A DNA stretch of 64,000 nt from Doris montereyensis. Taxonomy: Eukaryota; Mollusca; Gastropoda; Nudibranchia; Dorididae. Shown piece by piece: positions 23,201 to 32,583 of this stretch. Under the pieces are notes generated by a model. That model did not search any database, was not told where the DNA came from, and saw only the letters and a list, made by a program, of their open reading frames with translations. The stretch is from NCBI GenBank assembly GCA_037039925.1, contig JAXRKP010000693.1, positions 174,177 to 238,176 on the forward strand, read 5' to 3'. A program made the position numbers and the translations under genes. Every line of letters starts with the position of its first letter. Within the stretch, counting starts at the first letter, position 1.

Positions 23201-26200
23201 CATTTAAAAGAGCGCAACAACAGTCAGGTAAATTAACAAACAGGGTGTTGCAATAGTCAATTTTGTAAAAAAATGTATGCTGAAGTCAATGTTTTAAGAG
23301 AACTTGGATTAAGGAGCCTATATGTCTGATGAGGTAAGAGTTTTACAGAGATTGTTTATATGATGTACAATAGATAAATTATCATCAAAATATACCCCAA
23401 GATTTTAAGCGCTCTGTGTGAATTTTATTTCTTCGTTTTCGACCATCAGAGTTAGGTACGTCAGGCAAATTGAGATTTTTTTATTCCATAGTAATATTCC
23501 AAATTTTTTTCTTTATTCAGTTTAAATTTTTAGTAGTAGTCATCCATTCTTTTACATCAGATATACATAATTCCATGGATTTCAAAAGATGTTTTATGTT
23601 TACAAGCATAAGAGATTTGTAAAACTGCACATCGTCAGCATACATGTGATGGTTGACCCCGTGCTGTTTGTCAATACATGTATCACCAAGTGGTTGTGTA
23701 TACAATGTATATAGTAGGGGACCAAACACTGTCCTCTGTGGAATCCTGTACTTGAGTGGAAAAGGAGAAGATTGCACTTTATCAAGAGAGATAGATGGGA
23801 TATGATCATGAAGATAGGCTATAGACCAGACAAGTACAGTGCCATTCTAGACAAAAAAGTTTTTGAAGGTCGCTCAATAAAGGTTAAGACTGACACTTTG
23901 CCTTCACCGGCAGCACACAGCAAATCATTTTGTATCTTAAGCAAGGCTGTTTCTGTGTTGTGATCTTGCTTGTAAGGTGACTGATTGGGTTCCAACAATT
24001 TATATTTCAGAAGATGTTTGGCTTTAATTGCATTGCAACACTTTCAATAAAAATGGGAGATTCGAAACAGCCATTTATCTCAAAAACACATTTTCTTACT
24101 TTGTCTTACAAAATCTGCAATATCTCCACAAAAGTCTTCAACACATCTGAACAACCCAAAAACCGATTGAAAATTGCAGTCCTTTCCTCGGACAAACACA
24201 CACAAATTGTGTGAGTCCTAGTAGTCAAGCCGTGAATTTGAATACAAAAGAATTACCATGTGAGAGCCTGAATCCTTCTTGTTTTCTGTTGTCTCACAAA
24301 GTCCAAGGCTGCCTCGTATGTTCCTCCTGCAGCTAAGGGGATGATACAAAATTGTAAATGATACACAATGTATATTTATGTAACGTTTTCTAACAAAGCT
24401 TTCACAGAAACGGGTTACAACAAAACGTAAATTTAATGTTAGTTTTTAATCTCATCACATAATTTTAAACAGAACTATTAAGATCTACTAATACTGGAGA
24501 GATTTCACCATGAAATGAAATGCTTGTTTGTTGCTGTTGCATATGCCTTTTGCTGTGCTGCTCCATAGTTTGATAGCGTGGAGGGAAAGCAGCGCCCCTT
24601 ACTTGTTACACAAACGTTAAGGAAATTTGAGGAGATTCGAGGAAAGAAAGCTTTTTATAGGAGATTTGAGGAAACTACGAGACAAGTGCTGTATACGCTT
24701 TTGATTGTACACCTTTGGTGGATGTCATGCGCTCTATATAAAGGCGTTGTTATTGTTATGTGATGAGTGGTCTCATAAAAAAATAAGGTGGATTTATTAA
24801 TGATTGAAACAATGTCTTCACTTCTCTCTTTTCATAATTAAATGTTATACAATATAACAATTTTCTCAACAGAAAAACATTTATATGGAAAGAAAAGTTG
24901 CATAACACATTATACACACTCAAAACAAATAAGCAAACAAAAAACTGGTCCTGTAAGTGTAATTTACTTAAAAATCAAAACTTTAAAAAGTTTCACAAAA
25001 TTACCTGCAAATTCTCTGATTGTGAGGTGCCGCAGTTCCTGAAAAGAGCAGTCATGTATTATAACAAGATATTATGCTTTGCTTCCTGATAAATTTACTT
25101 TGAAAATAAACACGATCATGAACAACATCACGTATGAAGATAGATTGACTATAATACAAAATAGAGGAGAGTAAACATTACCATTGGAAGATGATAATTC
25201 ATCGTTGGATGCAACCCCAGAGAAGTGCCTGTCAATGAATATCATTAGACAGAGACCTCTGGAGAACCTTTGTTGGTGGCCTTCGCCCCACAACAAGCAA
25301 TAAAGGCATGATGATGAATGATCTTATTTTAATATAGAATTGAGAAAACATCCTAAACCCACCTCCGGGGTTTTCAAACATCGCTGGCTATGGGAAATTC
25401 AAGCAAACTCCACCACAAGCACCCTAAATCTACTCTGTATCATGTTGTATGAGGTTTGATTTGAATTGACGCACACGTATGTACAACTAAGGTGATCCAT
25501 GGGTTTTAGGTAGCGTTTTTTAATTTTGTCAGCGCTGCCTTGTAACCATCGGGGCTTCAATCCACAACAATTTGATTAAGAGGCAAACACCTTGCCTCTG
25601 GATTACCAAGTCCCCTTGATTGAGTTTAAACAAAAAGAAAAGAAATGACAACACAGAGTAATCAAAAAGAAAACCCCAAAACTCTCGCACAAAAACATGA
25701 ATATAATATATTTAAAAACTTTATATATATATATATAAATATATATTAATCTATTGCTATTAGAAATAATATTAGTCTATTTTGCAAACATAGAGTTTTG
25801 GCATTGAGTCTAAAAGCAGCATTTTTGCCTTCCACACATATACAAATCATAAAAAAATAATTTTTTCACTGTGATTCTTATTTCCATTAATATTTTACAC
25901 AGCAAAAACGCTATAACTAACAATCGAAGGATTCATTTCAATAGTGGGTCTATGTCCATTTTCGTGAAAAACGAGACAAAGATATTATATAATCCTAGGG
26001 AAGAAAAGGAAATCATACTTCCTGAAAAGTGTGGAAATGACATGATTAAAATAAATCACATTTAAAGCTGTTTGAAATTTGGAATTCCCAAAGCGAATAG
26101 TGCCAAAGTCCATGTTTTTTAAAATATATACATTTTCCTCCAAATGACGTAATTATGACTTAGGCACACTACTGAAATGACCCCTTCAATCCCACCACCT

Positions 26201-27155
26201 GCAAAACTTACAGATGGTATTCTTGACACCTGAGCTTCTGCCGTCATGGAAATGTGAAGCGCAAGTCTTTTCTTAGATTTTTCAACATCCTTCAACAAAG
26301 TCTTTGCTGTAATATTGAAGACAAAATATAAACACTTTTTCATACACCCTAATAACTTATGTGAAAAGAAACATAAATACAATATATGATATCAGAGATA
26401 CAAAGAGGCATTTAGAACCCAAACTCGCTACACTGCCTCTCCTGCTGAACAAACATTTTCACTTACTGCCTTTTCACATAAAGTGGGCCAGCATTGCATT
26501 GCGAGACTGAACTTTTCCCTGGTTTTTGTATAACACTTATTCTGCATCGAAATTGATATTAATGTATATATATATATATATTGATTTAATATCTTTGTTA
26601 TTAAATATTGAATACTGGCGGAGGATGTTTTGGTTATAACGCGTGTATCTAATATAACTGTGAGAGGGCTGGTAATTTTAGGGAATAATGCAACATTAAA
26701 TGAAATCATCAAAATGAAGCCTGATGTCATGAAAACATTTTTCCACACCAGAAAAGAAAACAGCAATAAAAGAATTTAAAAAAAAGATTTAGCCAATGAA
26801 AAACTTGTCAAGTGTTTAGTATTTTTTTATACTAAGAAATCTAGGATAATAATTTATCTTAAAAACATACAACTTTAAACAAAGAAAATTGCAAACATAA
26901 TTATCAATAGTATTTGGTGCATATTATAATTTATATTATATGCACACAATATAATGAAAATGTATAAAAACCACAGCAACAGTACTAAAATCATGTTAGA
27001 AATAGCTTACTTCTTAAGTGAAAATCTGAGAGAAACATTTGCAGCTGCTGCTGACGTTCACTTTCTGACAAGTCTGCAGCCACTTCAACATCAGGCAGCT
27101 TTACTTTTGCAGTTGTCTTGGCACGTGTGGTTCTTTTACGAGGCATGTTTAGCGG
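17146..27155 (-). CDS. CDCA8: Borealin-like protein, split gene (partial model)
   Basis: Minus-strand gene assembled from exons 27155-27011, 26306-26212, 25038-25005, 24326-24257, 22360-22262, 21723-21707, 20921-20880, 19756-19683 and 17277-17146. The first four join in phase into a basic start (MPRKRTTRAKTTAK), then FLSDFHLRTKTLLKDVEKSK, RIPSELRHLTIREFAG and GTYEAALDF. This matches the borealin N-terminus: a DFD-x-EV-x-R coiled-coil start, a LLKEVD-like stretch, LP-x-x-LR-x-M and F-x-LGG. Exons five to seven give GSVGSMGTVRTTKRAIKSRF then MKTPAITPKFNP, like the borealin TP-x-(I/L)TP(K/R)F block. The last exon (MLEDNLTTSGLNLTPKTMGL) fits the C-terminal dimerisation region. Borealin links survivin, INCENP and Aurora B to centromeres. 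Phases do not close between exons four and five, or seven to nine, so at least two exons are unplaced. Orthology is from remembered motifs, not an alignment. Confidence 0.62.
17740..18060 (+). mobile_element. SINE family A, longest copy
   Basis: Has a tRNA-like head: gtccagaggcaaggtgtcgg, then the B-box-like tcataggttcgagcacc at about 17797. It continues into the body shared with 5225-5480 and 21295-21480, and ends gtggatgtgggtaaaatcaa. It sits in the large intron before the last borealin-like exon, opposite in strand to the gene. Confidence 0.82.
18240..18330 (-). mobile_element. SINE family A, 3' fragment
   Basis: Reverse-oriented tail: tttgatttgatttacatcca, then caacttatgtgatctccagg, diverging after about 80 bases. 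It lies 180 bases beyond the previous copy. Confidence 0.55.
19238..19290 (-). mobile_element. SINE family A, head fragment
   Basis: cgacaccttgcctctggact is the reverse complement of the SINE A head. Only the head is present. Confidence 0.5.
19295..19400 (+). mobile_element. Possible additional tRNA-like SINE head
   Basis: A-box-like tagcttggttggtgagtgc at 19307 and a poor B-box-like gatgcgggtttaattcta at about 19370. The spacing is wider than in a tRNA, and no second copy is present in the window. Confidence 0.25.
19683..19756 (-). CDS. CDCA8: Borealin-like exon with GERLMS motif (frame uncertain)
   Basis: A 74-nt exon bounded by ggctgtcctcag and CTGTC|GTAAGT. The frame reading TPENIRDELPGERLMSFPQP resembles the family's TP...GE(R)-x-Y/M-S stretch. 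That frame needs phase-0 entry, whereas the preceding recognised exon leaves in phase 2, so another small exon or an error lies between. Confidence 0.45.
20130..20290 (-). mobile_element. SINE family B, copy 1
   Basis: The reverse complement carries gtgggtggcgaaggactaac, then gatcatgaggtcctgggttt, matching the tRNA-like head of the element at 31541-31846. The shared body follows: aaagacacgtaaca and caggtgcaaatgagtacaag. It lacks the 3' half. Confidence 0.78.
20355..20878. repeat. ~42-bp minisatellite in a borealin-like intron
   Basis: About 13 units of variable CA length with core aaggatttccaagagacaca and catgtactgttctacgac. The last unit runs directly into the donor of the exon at 20880-20921, and both array edges retain the insert attgaatgtaag. 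The repeat therefore grew from the first ~45 bases of the intron. Confidence 0.95.
20880..20921 (-). CDS. CDCA8: Borealin-like exon, TP-rich motif
   Basis: A 42-nt exon (acceptor cttgtgtccacag, donor CCGCA|GTAAGT) encoding MKTPAITPKFNP. It matches the conserved (K)TP-x-(I/L)TP(K/R)F region that precedes the C-terminal domain of borealin. The intron starting here is filled by a minisatellite built from the first intron bases. Confidence 0.6.
21295..21480 (-). mobile_element. SINE family A, minus copy
   Basis: Reverse complement of the SINE A body and tail: tttgatttgatttacccata, ccacaactaaggtgatctt, aagtgatctttaacgtgca and gactaggtgtcaatccatc. The tRNA head is missing. Confidence 0.8.
21707..21723 (-). 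CDS. CDCA8: Borealin-like 17-nt microexon
   Basis: Flanked by acceptor gttcttttgcag and donor CTAG|GTGAGT, both close to consensus. It enters in phase 0, encodes RAIKS and leaves in phase 2, joining neighbours as TTKRAIKSRFMKTPA without a stop. The phase fit on both sides is the main support. Confidence 0.5.
22262..22360 (-). CDS. CDCA8: Borealin-like exon, basic Ser/Arg linker
   Basis: A 99-nt exon between acceptor cttctttcag and donor AAAG|GTAATG. Phase 0 encodes SSSDTHNPRRASRRHG then GSVGSMGTVRTTK, a basic linker. It does not follow the preceding exon in phase, so an exon is missing between them, possibly lost or hidden near the LINE insertion in that intron. Confidence 0.5.
22870..24010 (-). 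mobile_element. CR1-like LINE, 5'-truncated and decayed
   Basis: On the minus strand the RT core can be followed with frame breaks. QSPYKQDHNTETALLKIQN lies near 23985-23930; IPQRTVFGPLLYTLYTQPLG and the catalytic YADDVQFY lie at about 23725-23620. ELCISDVKEWMTT then leads to the CR1 end CAGLNVWNSFPLSLRSMF at about 23200-23150. The 3' end has gagggcgctatagaaattag and an ATT-rich tail at about 22985, and this tail with its flank is duplicated 116 bases further on (22870-22950). The element sits in the intron where one borealin-like exon is missing. Confidence 0.75.
24257..24326 (-). CDS. CDCA8: Borealin-like exon, GG motif
   Basis: Phase-1 entry gives GGTYEAALDFVRQQKTRRIQ and ends in phase 2 at ACATG|GTAATT. 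Two acceptors six bases apart (after ttag at 24332 or after gcag at 24326) both keep the frame; the longer form would read AAAGGTYEAAL, closer to the vertebrate FALGG motif. Confidence 0.6.
24560..24766 (+). repeat. Possible LINE/SINE 3' end with GTTATT tail
   Basis: Ends with tgcgctctatataaaggcg and ttgttattgttat, the same style of 3' terminus as the CR1-like copies (a GCGC block followed by a short T/A repeat). The body includes a degenerate gaggagattcgaggaaag repeat. It is not matched elsewhere in the window. Confidence 0.35.
25005..25038 (-). CDS. CDCA8: Borealin-like 34-nt exon
   Basis: Acceptor gctcttttcag and donor GCAG|GTAATT bound ELRHLTIREFA. It continues in phase from RIPS, giving the LP-x-x-LR-x-M-like motif of the family. 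Confidence 0.6.
25455..25615 (-). mobile_element. SINE family A, internally deleted copy
   Basis: The tail (gatttgaattgacgcacac, acaactaaggtgatccatgg) joins almost directly to the head (acaccttgcctctggattac); most of the body is missing. This is the fifth recognisable copy or fragment in the window. Confidence 0.65.
26212..26306 (-). CDS. CDCA8: Borealin-like exon, coiled-coil region
   Basis: A 95-nt exon between acceptor tcaatattacag and donor ATCT|GTAAGT. It enters in phase 1, exactly as the previous exon leaves, and encodes TKTLLKDVEKSKKRLALHI through RIPS. It corresponds to the helix by which borealin bundles with INCENP and survivin. Confidence 0.65.
27011..27155 (-). CDS. CDCA8: Borealin-like exon with start codon
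   Basis: ATG at 27146-27144 opens 45 codons plus one base, ending at the donor AA|GTAAGC. Upstream, a polypyrimidine tract and tag at 27155 look like a 3' splice site, so the 5' UTR is probably split. The protein starts with a short basic tail (PRKRTTRAK) and reaches FLSDFHLR. Confidence 0.65.
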
Positions 27156-27465
27156 CTAAAAAAAAGCCCAACAAATTTAATTGAAAACTATAGTTACAAC
27201 ATTCTTTATAATCAGGTCATCATAGTAAGAAAAAATAAGAATTTTTTTTAAGAAAATAAAAATCTGCATTATGAATTTAAGAAAGTCATTCCAGATCAAA
27301 ATGGTTGACGGCAATTCCAATATATCAATGTCAACAAGACATGACACATTGACCTGAAAAATTGCATAAAGTCACAAAAAGGCTGCTGCGACTGAAAGTA
27401 ACCTTTCAATTTATCTAAAATTCTTCCTACTTTCCTTTTATCCCTACAAAACACCAACTTTATAT

Positions 27466-27672
27466 CTGACCATAAAACACCAAGCCCCAACTTTTTATCT
27501 CACCACAAAACACAAAGCCTTAACTTCTTATCTCACCACAAAAACCAAGCCCCAACTTTTTATCTCACACCACAAAACACCAAGCCCTAACTTTTTATCT
27601 CACCACAAAACACGAAGCCCCAACTTTTTATCTCACACCACAAAACACCAAGCCCCAACTTTTTATCCCACC
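27466..27672. repeat. ~33-bp minisatellite
   Basis: Six or seven copies of accaagccccaactttttat followed by ctcaccacaaaac, with 2-base length variants. It lies between the first coding borealin-like exon and the candidate exon at 27676-27912. Confidence 0.92.
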
Positions 27673-27675
27673 CCT

Positions 27676-27820
27676 TCAGTTGAAACAAACCCTCTTTATA
27701 ATGTCTCTCAGCTGCTGTGCCAGACTACGAAACTCCTTCCATTTGAAATATATTATAATAGAGTGAAGAGTGTCCTTGGCATTTCTAAACACTCGGGTAA
27801 TCCGAACAGTCACCTGAAAA
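27676..27820 (-). CDS. Candidate exon of unknown identity
   Basis: The minus-strand frame VTVRITRVFRNAKDTLHSII then YFKWKEFRSLAQQLRDIIKR follows a good acceptor (acattttcag at about 27814) and ends near a weak donor or at the stop at 27676. The composition, amphipathic and rich in K/R and aliphatic residues, looks like real protein rather than a shadow. I do not recognise the family. It lies upstream of the borealin-like start and could be part of a neighbouring gene. Confidence 0.3.
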
Positions 27821-27959
27821 TGTGTGTAACTACTGTAACGTCGGCAGAGCCAGAGCTGCCAACCCAATGAATATGAAAACAGTACTCCTGGTCTACCAGT
27901 ACTTGCTGACAAAACAGATCAATGATTCTATTAGACCTCCCTTTATTTTCACTTATCAA

Positions 27960-28258
27960 GAATATTCCAATTAACTCATAATTAGTGTGTAAATTCCCAA
28001 CTGGAAGACAATATTCCCATTAACCCATTAGTGTGTAAATTCCCCATTAGTGTGTAAAAACGGGAGACAATATTCCCATTAACCCATTAGTGTGTAAATT
28101 CCCCAAACGGGAGACAATATTCCCATTAACTCATTAGTGTGTAAATTCCCCAAACGGGAGACAATATTCCCATTAACTCATTAGTGTGTAAATTCCCCAA
28201 CCGGAAGACAATATTCCCATTAACTAATTAGTGTGTAAATTCCCCAACCGGAAGACGC
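27960..28258. repeat. ~46-bp minisatellite
   Basis: Six copies of gacaatattcccattaac with cattagtgtgtaaattcccc; one unit near 28035 carries an extra internal duplication. Confidence 0.93.
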
Positions 28259-28554
28259 TGACTTAGATTCAATTTCCCGACCACCAGATCGTTGTAGTGG
28301 GTTTACATTTTCTAAGTTTCCTGTGTGCTTCTCATGGGTGGCATTGTTATGGTAAAGATTCTTCTCTCTCTGCGTCACTATTGTGAGAGTCCATTATGAC
28401 AAAATTGATAAAAATAAAAGCAAAGCGGAAACACACAGAAAATGTAAACGATTGAAGCAGAACGATAAAATATATTGAACATCAAAGGCAGCGTAGTAGC
28501 AAATTGAAAATTCAATCAGTGACGGACTTCGCGGACCTTTTTCAGAATAGTAGA

Positions 28555-28920
28555 TCTACATTCTACCTGTAGTCTAGATCTAGATCTAGCTCTGATCTAA
28601 ATGTACCTGCTTCTAGTTCTAAGCTAGAATCGAGAACTAGATCTAAGCTAGAAAAGAAAAATAATTCGCCTCTTTACAAAATAACAAACAAAGGTAGTAT
28701 TAGATCTAGATCTAGATTCTAGTTCTCTAGATCTAATAATCCAAAATTCTAGATATCTAGCTCTACCATATCCAAGAGAAAATACTTACAACCTTGTTTA
28801 AATCCACAGATCAATTAACAACAAATATCGCACTTGATGAAACTATTTTGAAGGTGTAAACGTAGTCTAAGCTTGAACTTAGATTATAGACTCTAGATCT
28901 AGAACATCATACAAATTATT
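28555..28920. repeat. Dense AGATCTAG palindrome cluster
   Basis: The overlapping self-complementary words agatct, tctaga and ctagatctag occur more than fifteen times in about 360 bases, for example tagatctagatctagctc at 28570 and agatctagatctagattcta at 28702. There is no fixed period, so this is not an ordinary minisatellite. Confidence 0.7.
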
Positions 28921-29309
28921 TGGTAAACACATTCAAAATTCGTCACCTGAGCGAGTGCCGTGATGAAACTTGTAATCGAGTACAGCATCGTTCCTCAGAA
29001 GACTGTTTCAAATAGGTCTACTTTTTTTTTTAAGTCAGTCCTGCGTTATTAAATCTGCAAATATTTCACAGTTTATCGACTTTTTTGACAGAACATTTTA
29101 ATTCAACTATTGTTACCAAAATCATATTTTCCCAAAGCAACGTTTGGTCTACAATCTTGATGAACTCTTACTAGACAACATAATCAAGGAGTATGATAAA
29201 CGAAGTGGCTATGAGTATCGAGAAATTACTTACAGCTGTGCAAATGAGTATTACAGTAGGTTCAGCACTTTAAGTTTAATTTAAACTTCGTGATATAATT
29301 GTATCTATT

Positions 29310-29400
29310 TATTAGCTTACATCTGGGATGTCAACGCCCGAGGCGACCGAGCCCGACTCAGCAGGTTTACAGGTGAACAGTGGATAGCGGAAATGCCCAT
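29310..29400. promoter_or_regulatory. CpG-rich island, possible first exon
   Basis: A short GC-rich island in AT-rich DNA. On the plus strand, ATG at 29329 opens MSTPEATEPDSAGLQ before a gt. On the minus strand, a donor-like CCAGAT|GTAAGC lies at about 29320 and would suit a 5' UTR exon for the minus-strand gene. The strand cannot be settled from sequence alone. Confidence 0.3.
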
Positions 29401-30439
29401 ATATAGTAATATAGGGGCCACGTGCGAATAAAACTACATGTACCAACCAATTACTCATCCTCATAAGACAGATTTTGAGGGGGGTAAATAGAGTTGTAAA
29501 ATTCGGTTACATGGAATAATCGTACATTATGACGAATCGTCCACTTTGGCGGCCTGCACTTAGGTGGAGACTACTGTGTACATGTATAACTTGAATGAGC
29601 AGGCATGAACCAAATGAGAGGAGGCCGAAGTGAATGGGCGACATCTTCACTTTGTTGAATTATGGTTTGTATGTTTTTGATACATACAAGGCGTGTTGAT
29701 TATTATTAACGTTTATTTGACTTTCACAGCGCTGATATGTTTATTTGTTTCTTTGAAGTCACTCTGTCCACTGTGGCGGTGATCTCACGGTTCATAACTG
29801 ACTAATGTTTCTAGTTTATGACAACTGTCCAGGTAGAACATAAAGTATAAAAAAAAAATCTAAAGCTTCCGTATGTATTTGTAAATACATGTATTATAAA
29901 AGTATAGTCAAAGTGTTAAAACATTGATTAGTATTTAATAGACTAGATCTGTCAATACATCAATTTCATTAAAAAAATGCAACAATGGTTTCCTGATCAA
30001 TATTCCATGTTTCTTTTGGAATAATATTTCATTCTTGTATCGACCAGATAAGAACACTCAATCAGAACATGCTTAAAAGTAAGAAGACAATCACAGGAGT
30101 GACAAAAAGGATGGCCATCATGGGTCAACAGGAAACCCTGCGTGAGCCACTAATGACGAATACGTCTTCATAATAACTGATCAACTCAGTTCTTGAGTAT
30201 TATTGTCAGCGTAGGCGGCTTAACACACTCTCTTCTTTTCTATTTCTTACTTTTACATTTGACCTTTCTGTCGTTTTTGGGACCACTTCATGAAGCTTGT
30301 TATTAAATTCTTTTTCCATTCTTCCTGCCGAGTTGTGTTAATGTAATTTTTGTTAAACCTTTTAAGATCTGTATATTCAAGTAAAGTATTAGGGCTGACA
30401 TCTTTGGAGCGCGCCTTTTTCATTTTTTTCCAGACTAAT

Positions 30440-31035
30440 TTATCAAATTGTTATTTTTTATAAAGGTCAATTTATTTTTCATTCCCAGTGATGCCCACAT
30501 TCCCTCGTAACCAGACACACGCAATGTGTTATCCAACAAGTTGTTATTTTTTATAAAGACGTCCAATTTATCTGCTTTTTCATTCCCAGTGATGCCCACA
30601 TTCCTCGTAACCAGACACACGCAATGTGTTATCCAACAAGTTGTTATTTTTTATAAAGATGTCCAATTTATCTGCTTTTTCATTCCCAGTGATGCCCACA
30701 TGCTCCAGTATCCAGACACACGCAATGTGTTATCCAACAAGTTGTTATTTTTATAAAGATGTCCAATTTATCTGCTTTTTCATTCCCAGTGATGCCCACA
30801 TGCCCCAGTATCCAGACACACGCAATGTGTTATCTAACAAGTTGTTGTTTTTTTATAAAGATGTCCAATTTATCTGCTTTTTCATTTGATTGCCCCAGTA
30901 TCCAGACACAGCAATGTGTTATCTAACAAGTTATTTTTATAAAGATGTCAATTTATCTGCTTTTTCATTCCCAGTGATGCCCACATGCCCCAGTATCCAG
31001 ACACACGTCCAATTTATCTGCTTTTTCATTCCCAA
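30440..31035. repeat. ~100-bp array amplified from a LINE RNase H motif
   Basis: Six full or partial units contain tttatctgctttttcattcc, cagtgatgcccaca and acgcaatgtgttatc. The minus strand of each unit encodes VWILGHVGITGNEKADKLD, the GNE-x-AD motif of retrotransposon RNase H. Flanking sequence continues the same domain on both sides, so the array arose inside the LINE. Confidence 0.88.
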
Positions 31036-31540
31036 CAAATCTACTTTTTTTAATATGTCTGATTTTAATCAATGCTATGGCTTGATTTTTCATATCCGGT
31101 TTCTCAAACCCCAAGAACAGACAGAATTTGAGTTTCTCAAACCCTTAAGGGCAGACATAATATCCGTCCTGATTATAACATTCTGCTAACTCCTCGACTG
31201 CTTTTAAAATAACATCATTCAGAGCCAAACGAATAGCATGCAATTCGCCATTGAAAATGAATGTAGATCTCTATTATTTTTTAGGCATTTTTTATCTTTT
31301 AGATTCAGATTCGAGAATACCGGATGATCCGGATAGTAAATCTTTCGGGTCATCTGTATAGATATGACAACTACTGTCAAGGAAACTATTCTTCATCTGC
31401 AAGAAGTCCTGTTGGAAATCGAGCGGACTCGTTTTGTCTCTGGGAAATTTGGATAATGAAAAATAAAAATCATGGTGGGGAAATTGGAAAGTTACTCTAT
31501 TATTTATTTCCTTGTAATTTATATGTCCTTGTATTATGTG

Positions 31541-31846
31541 TTGTGGCACTGGTGGCTGGGCGATTAGGCTGCTGGACTGGGGATCATGAGGTCCCGAGGT
31601 CAAATCTAGCAAAATCCAGGTCCAACGTTGTGTTTCTTGGGAAAGACACTTAACACACATTTTCCTCACTCTACCCAGGTGCAAATGGATACAAGCACTA
31701 GCTGCTTGGGAGTAACAATCTGCGTCAGACTAGCGTCCTGGCCAGGTGGTGACTATAGTCACCTGTTCCGTTTCATGCTATATAAACCGGGATAAACTCT
31801 GGCTCTATAGGCTTTAAAGGCCTTGCAGGAACTTTACTTTACTTTA
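31541..31846 (+). mobile_element. SINE family B, complete copy with TSD
   Basis: The tRNA-like head ggtggctgggcgattaggct carries the A-box, and cgaggtcaaatctagc is a weak B-box. The body includes gggaaagacacttaacacac and ggataaactctggctctat, and the tail is repeated ACTTT. It is flanked by cttgtattatgtg (31528-31540) and cttgtattgtgtg (31847-31859), a 13-bp target-site duplication with one mismatch. It splits the I-like LINE. Confidence 0.85.
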
Positions 31847-32114
31847 CTTGTATTGTGTGGGTGAGAATTCGAATGGCAAACAGTGGGGTAGTTTTGGATG
31901 TCTCAAATATCACAAACGGGGAAGCTTCAAATACATTTTTTGTAGGCAAGGTTGTTGTGGTAGTGACTTCAATTTAAAAAAGTGATTCATCGACAATTTT
32001 AGGCGTCACGTTGGTTTCCCAGCTTACATATAGACTCTTTACGGGTGAAGTTCGAAGGTGCTCAAAGTAATACGAAGACCCTGATGATGAATGGGGTCTA
32101 ACATATTTAGCACA

Positions 32115-32583
32115 TGTTTGGGAATAAGGCTGTTGCTAGACTAATAAGCTTAACTAAACAAATTGAGCCAATCACGCCAGTATTAAAAGAACTACACTGG
32201 TTCCCAGTTAGTCATTGGATAGATTTGTAATACCTTTGTTATTGTTACAAATGTTTAAACTTTGGTTTTGTTTTATCGTATTTCAGAGCTGGATCCCTTT
32301 GTTCATCTACTTTTTATAAGAGCATTAAGTTTAAGTATTAAGATCACCAAATGCCTTCTTGATCACCATGTCAACTATCAAAGGTCATCTTGTATTTTAG
32401 CATACAAAAAATCTTTCAGTATTCATGCTGCCCCTCTTTTACTGGAATTAAAAAAAAAATTTATCAGCCCTTCATTTCAAAGTTTTAAAAAAGCATCTTA
32501 AGACCGAACTTTTAGAGCATTATAGTTTAAAAACTGTTTTATTATTTTTAAAATAGCGTTCTTAAAATTGTAGGACTAACATA
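32115..32583 (+). mobile_element. CR1-like LINE 3' region, left part
   Basis: Plus-strand remnants read ARLISLTKQIEPITPVLKEL then HWFPVSHWID, the CR1 pattern (A)ARL...ITPVLK-x-LHWLPV-x-x-RI. The following codons are decayed, with a final LKK-x-LKTEL-like stretch at about 32480-32515. The 3' UTR begins like the copy at 15 kb (aagaccgaacttttagag). It continues at 34416 after a transposon insertion. Confidence 0.72.

Larger units (their letters stand above)
29980..32110 (-). mobile_element. I-like LINE with RNase H domain, decayed
   Basis: Minus-strand remnants lie in order. First is an RT C-terminal block (QGLRITLSTFELHP, then LKLSMNHFFKLKSLPQQP; 32095-31900). Next comes the RNase H start HIYTDDPKDLLSGSSGI (about 31370-31310) and FNGELHAIRLALND (about 31245-31200), then the RNase H motif GHVGITGNEKADKL (amplified at 30440-31035). 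Last is a C-terminal knuckle, CHSCDCLLTFKHVLIEC, at about 30105-30050. An RNase H plus a terminal CxxC...HxxxxC is typical of the I and related clades. A SINE B copy interrupts it at 31541-31846. Stops and frameshifts are frequent. Confidence 0.72.

Noticed and set aside
24578..24763. 61-codon plus-strand frame
   Set aside because: It overlaps a repeat-like terminus (GCGC block and GTTATT tail) and has no splice or domain support.
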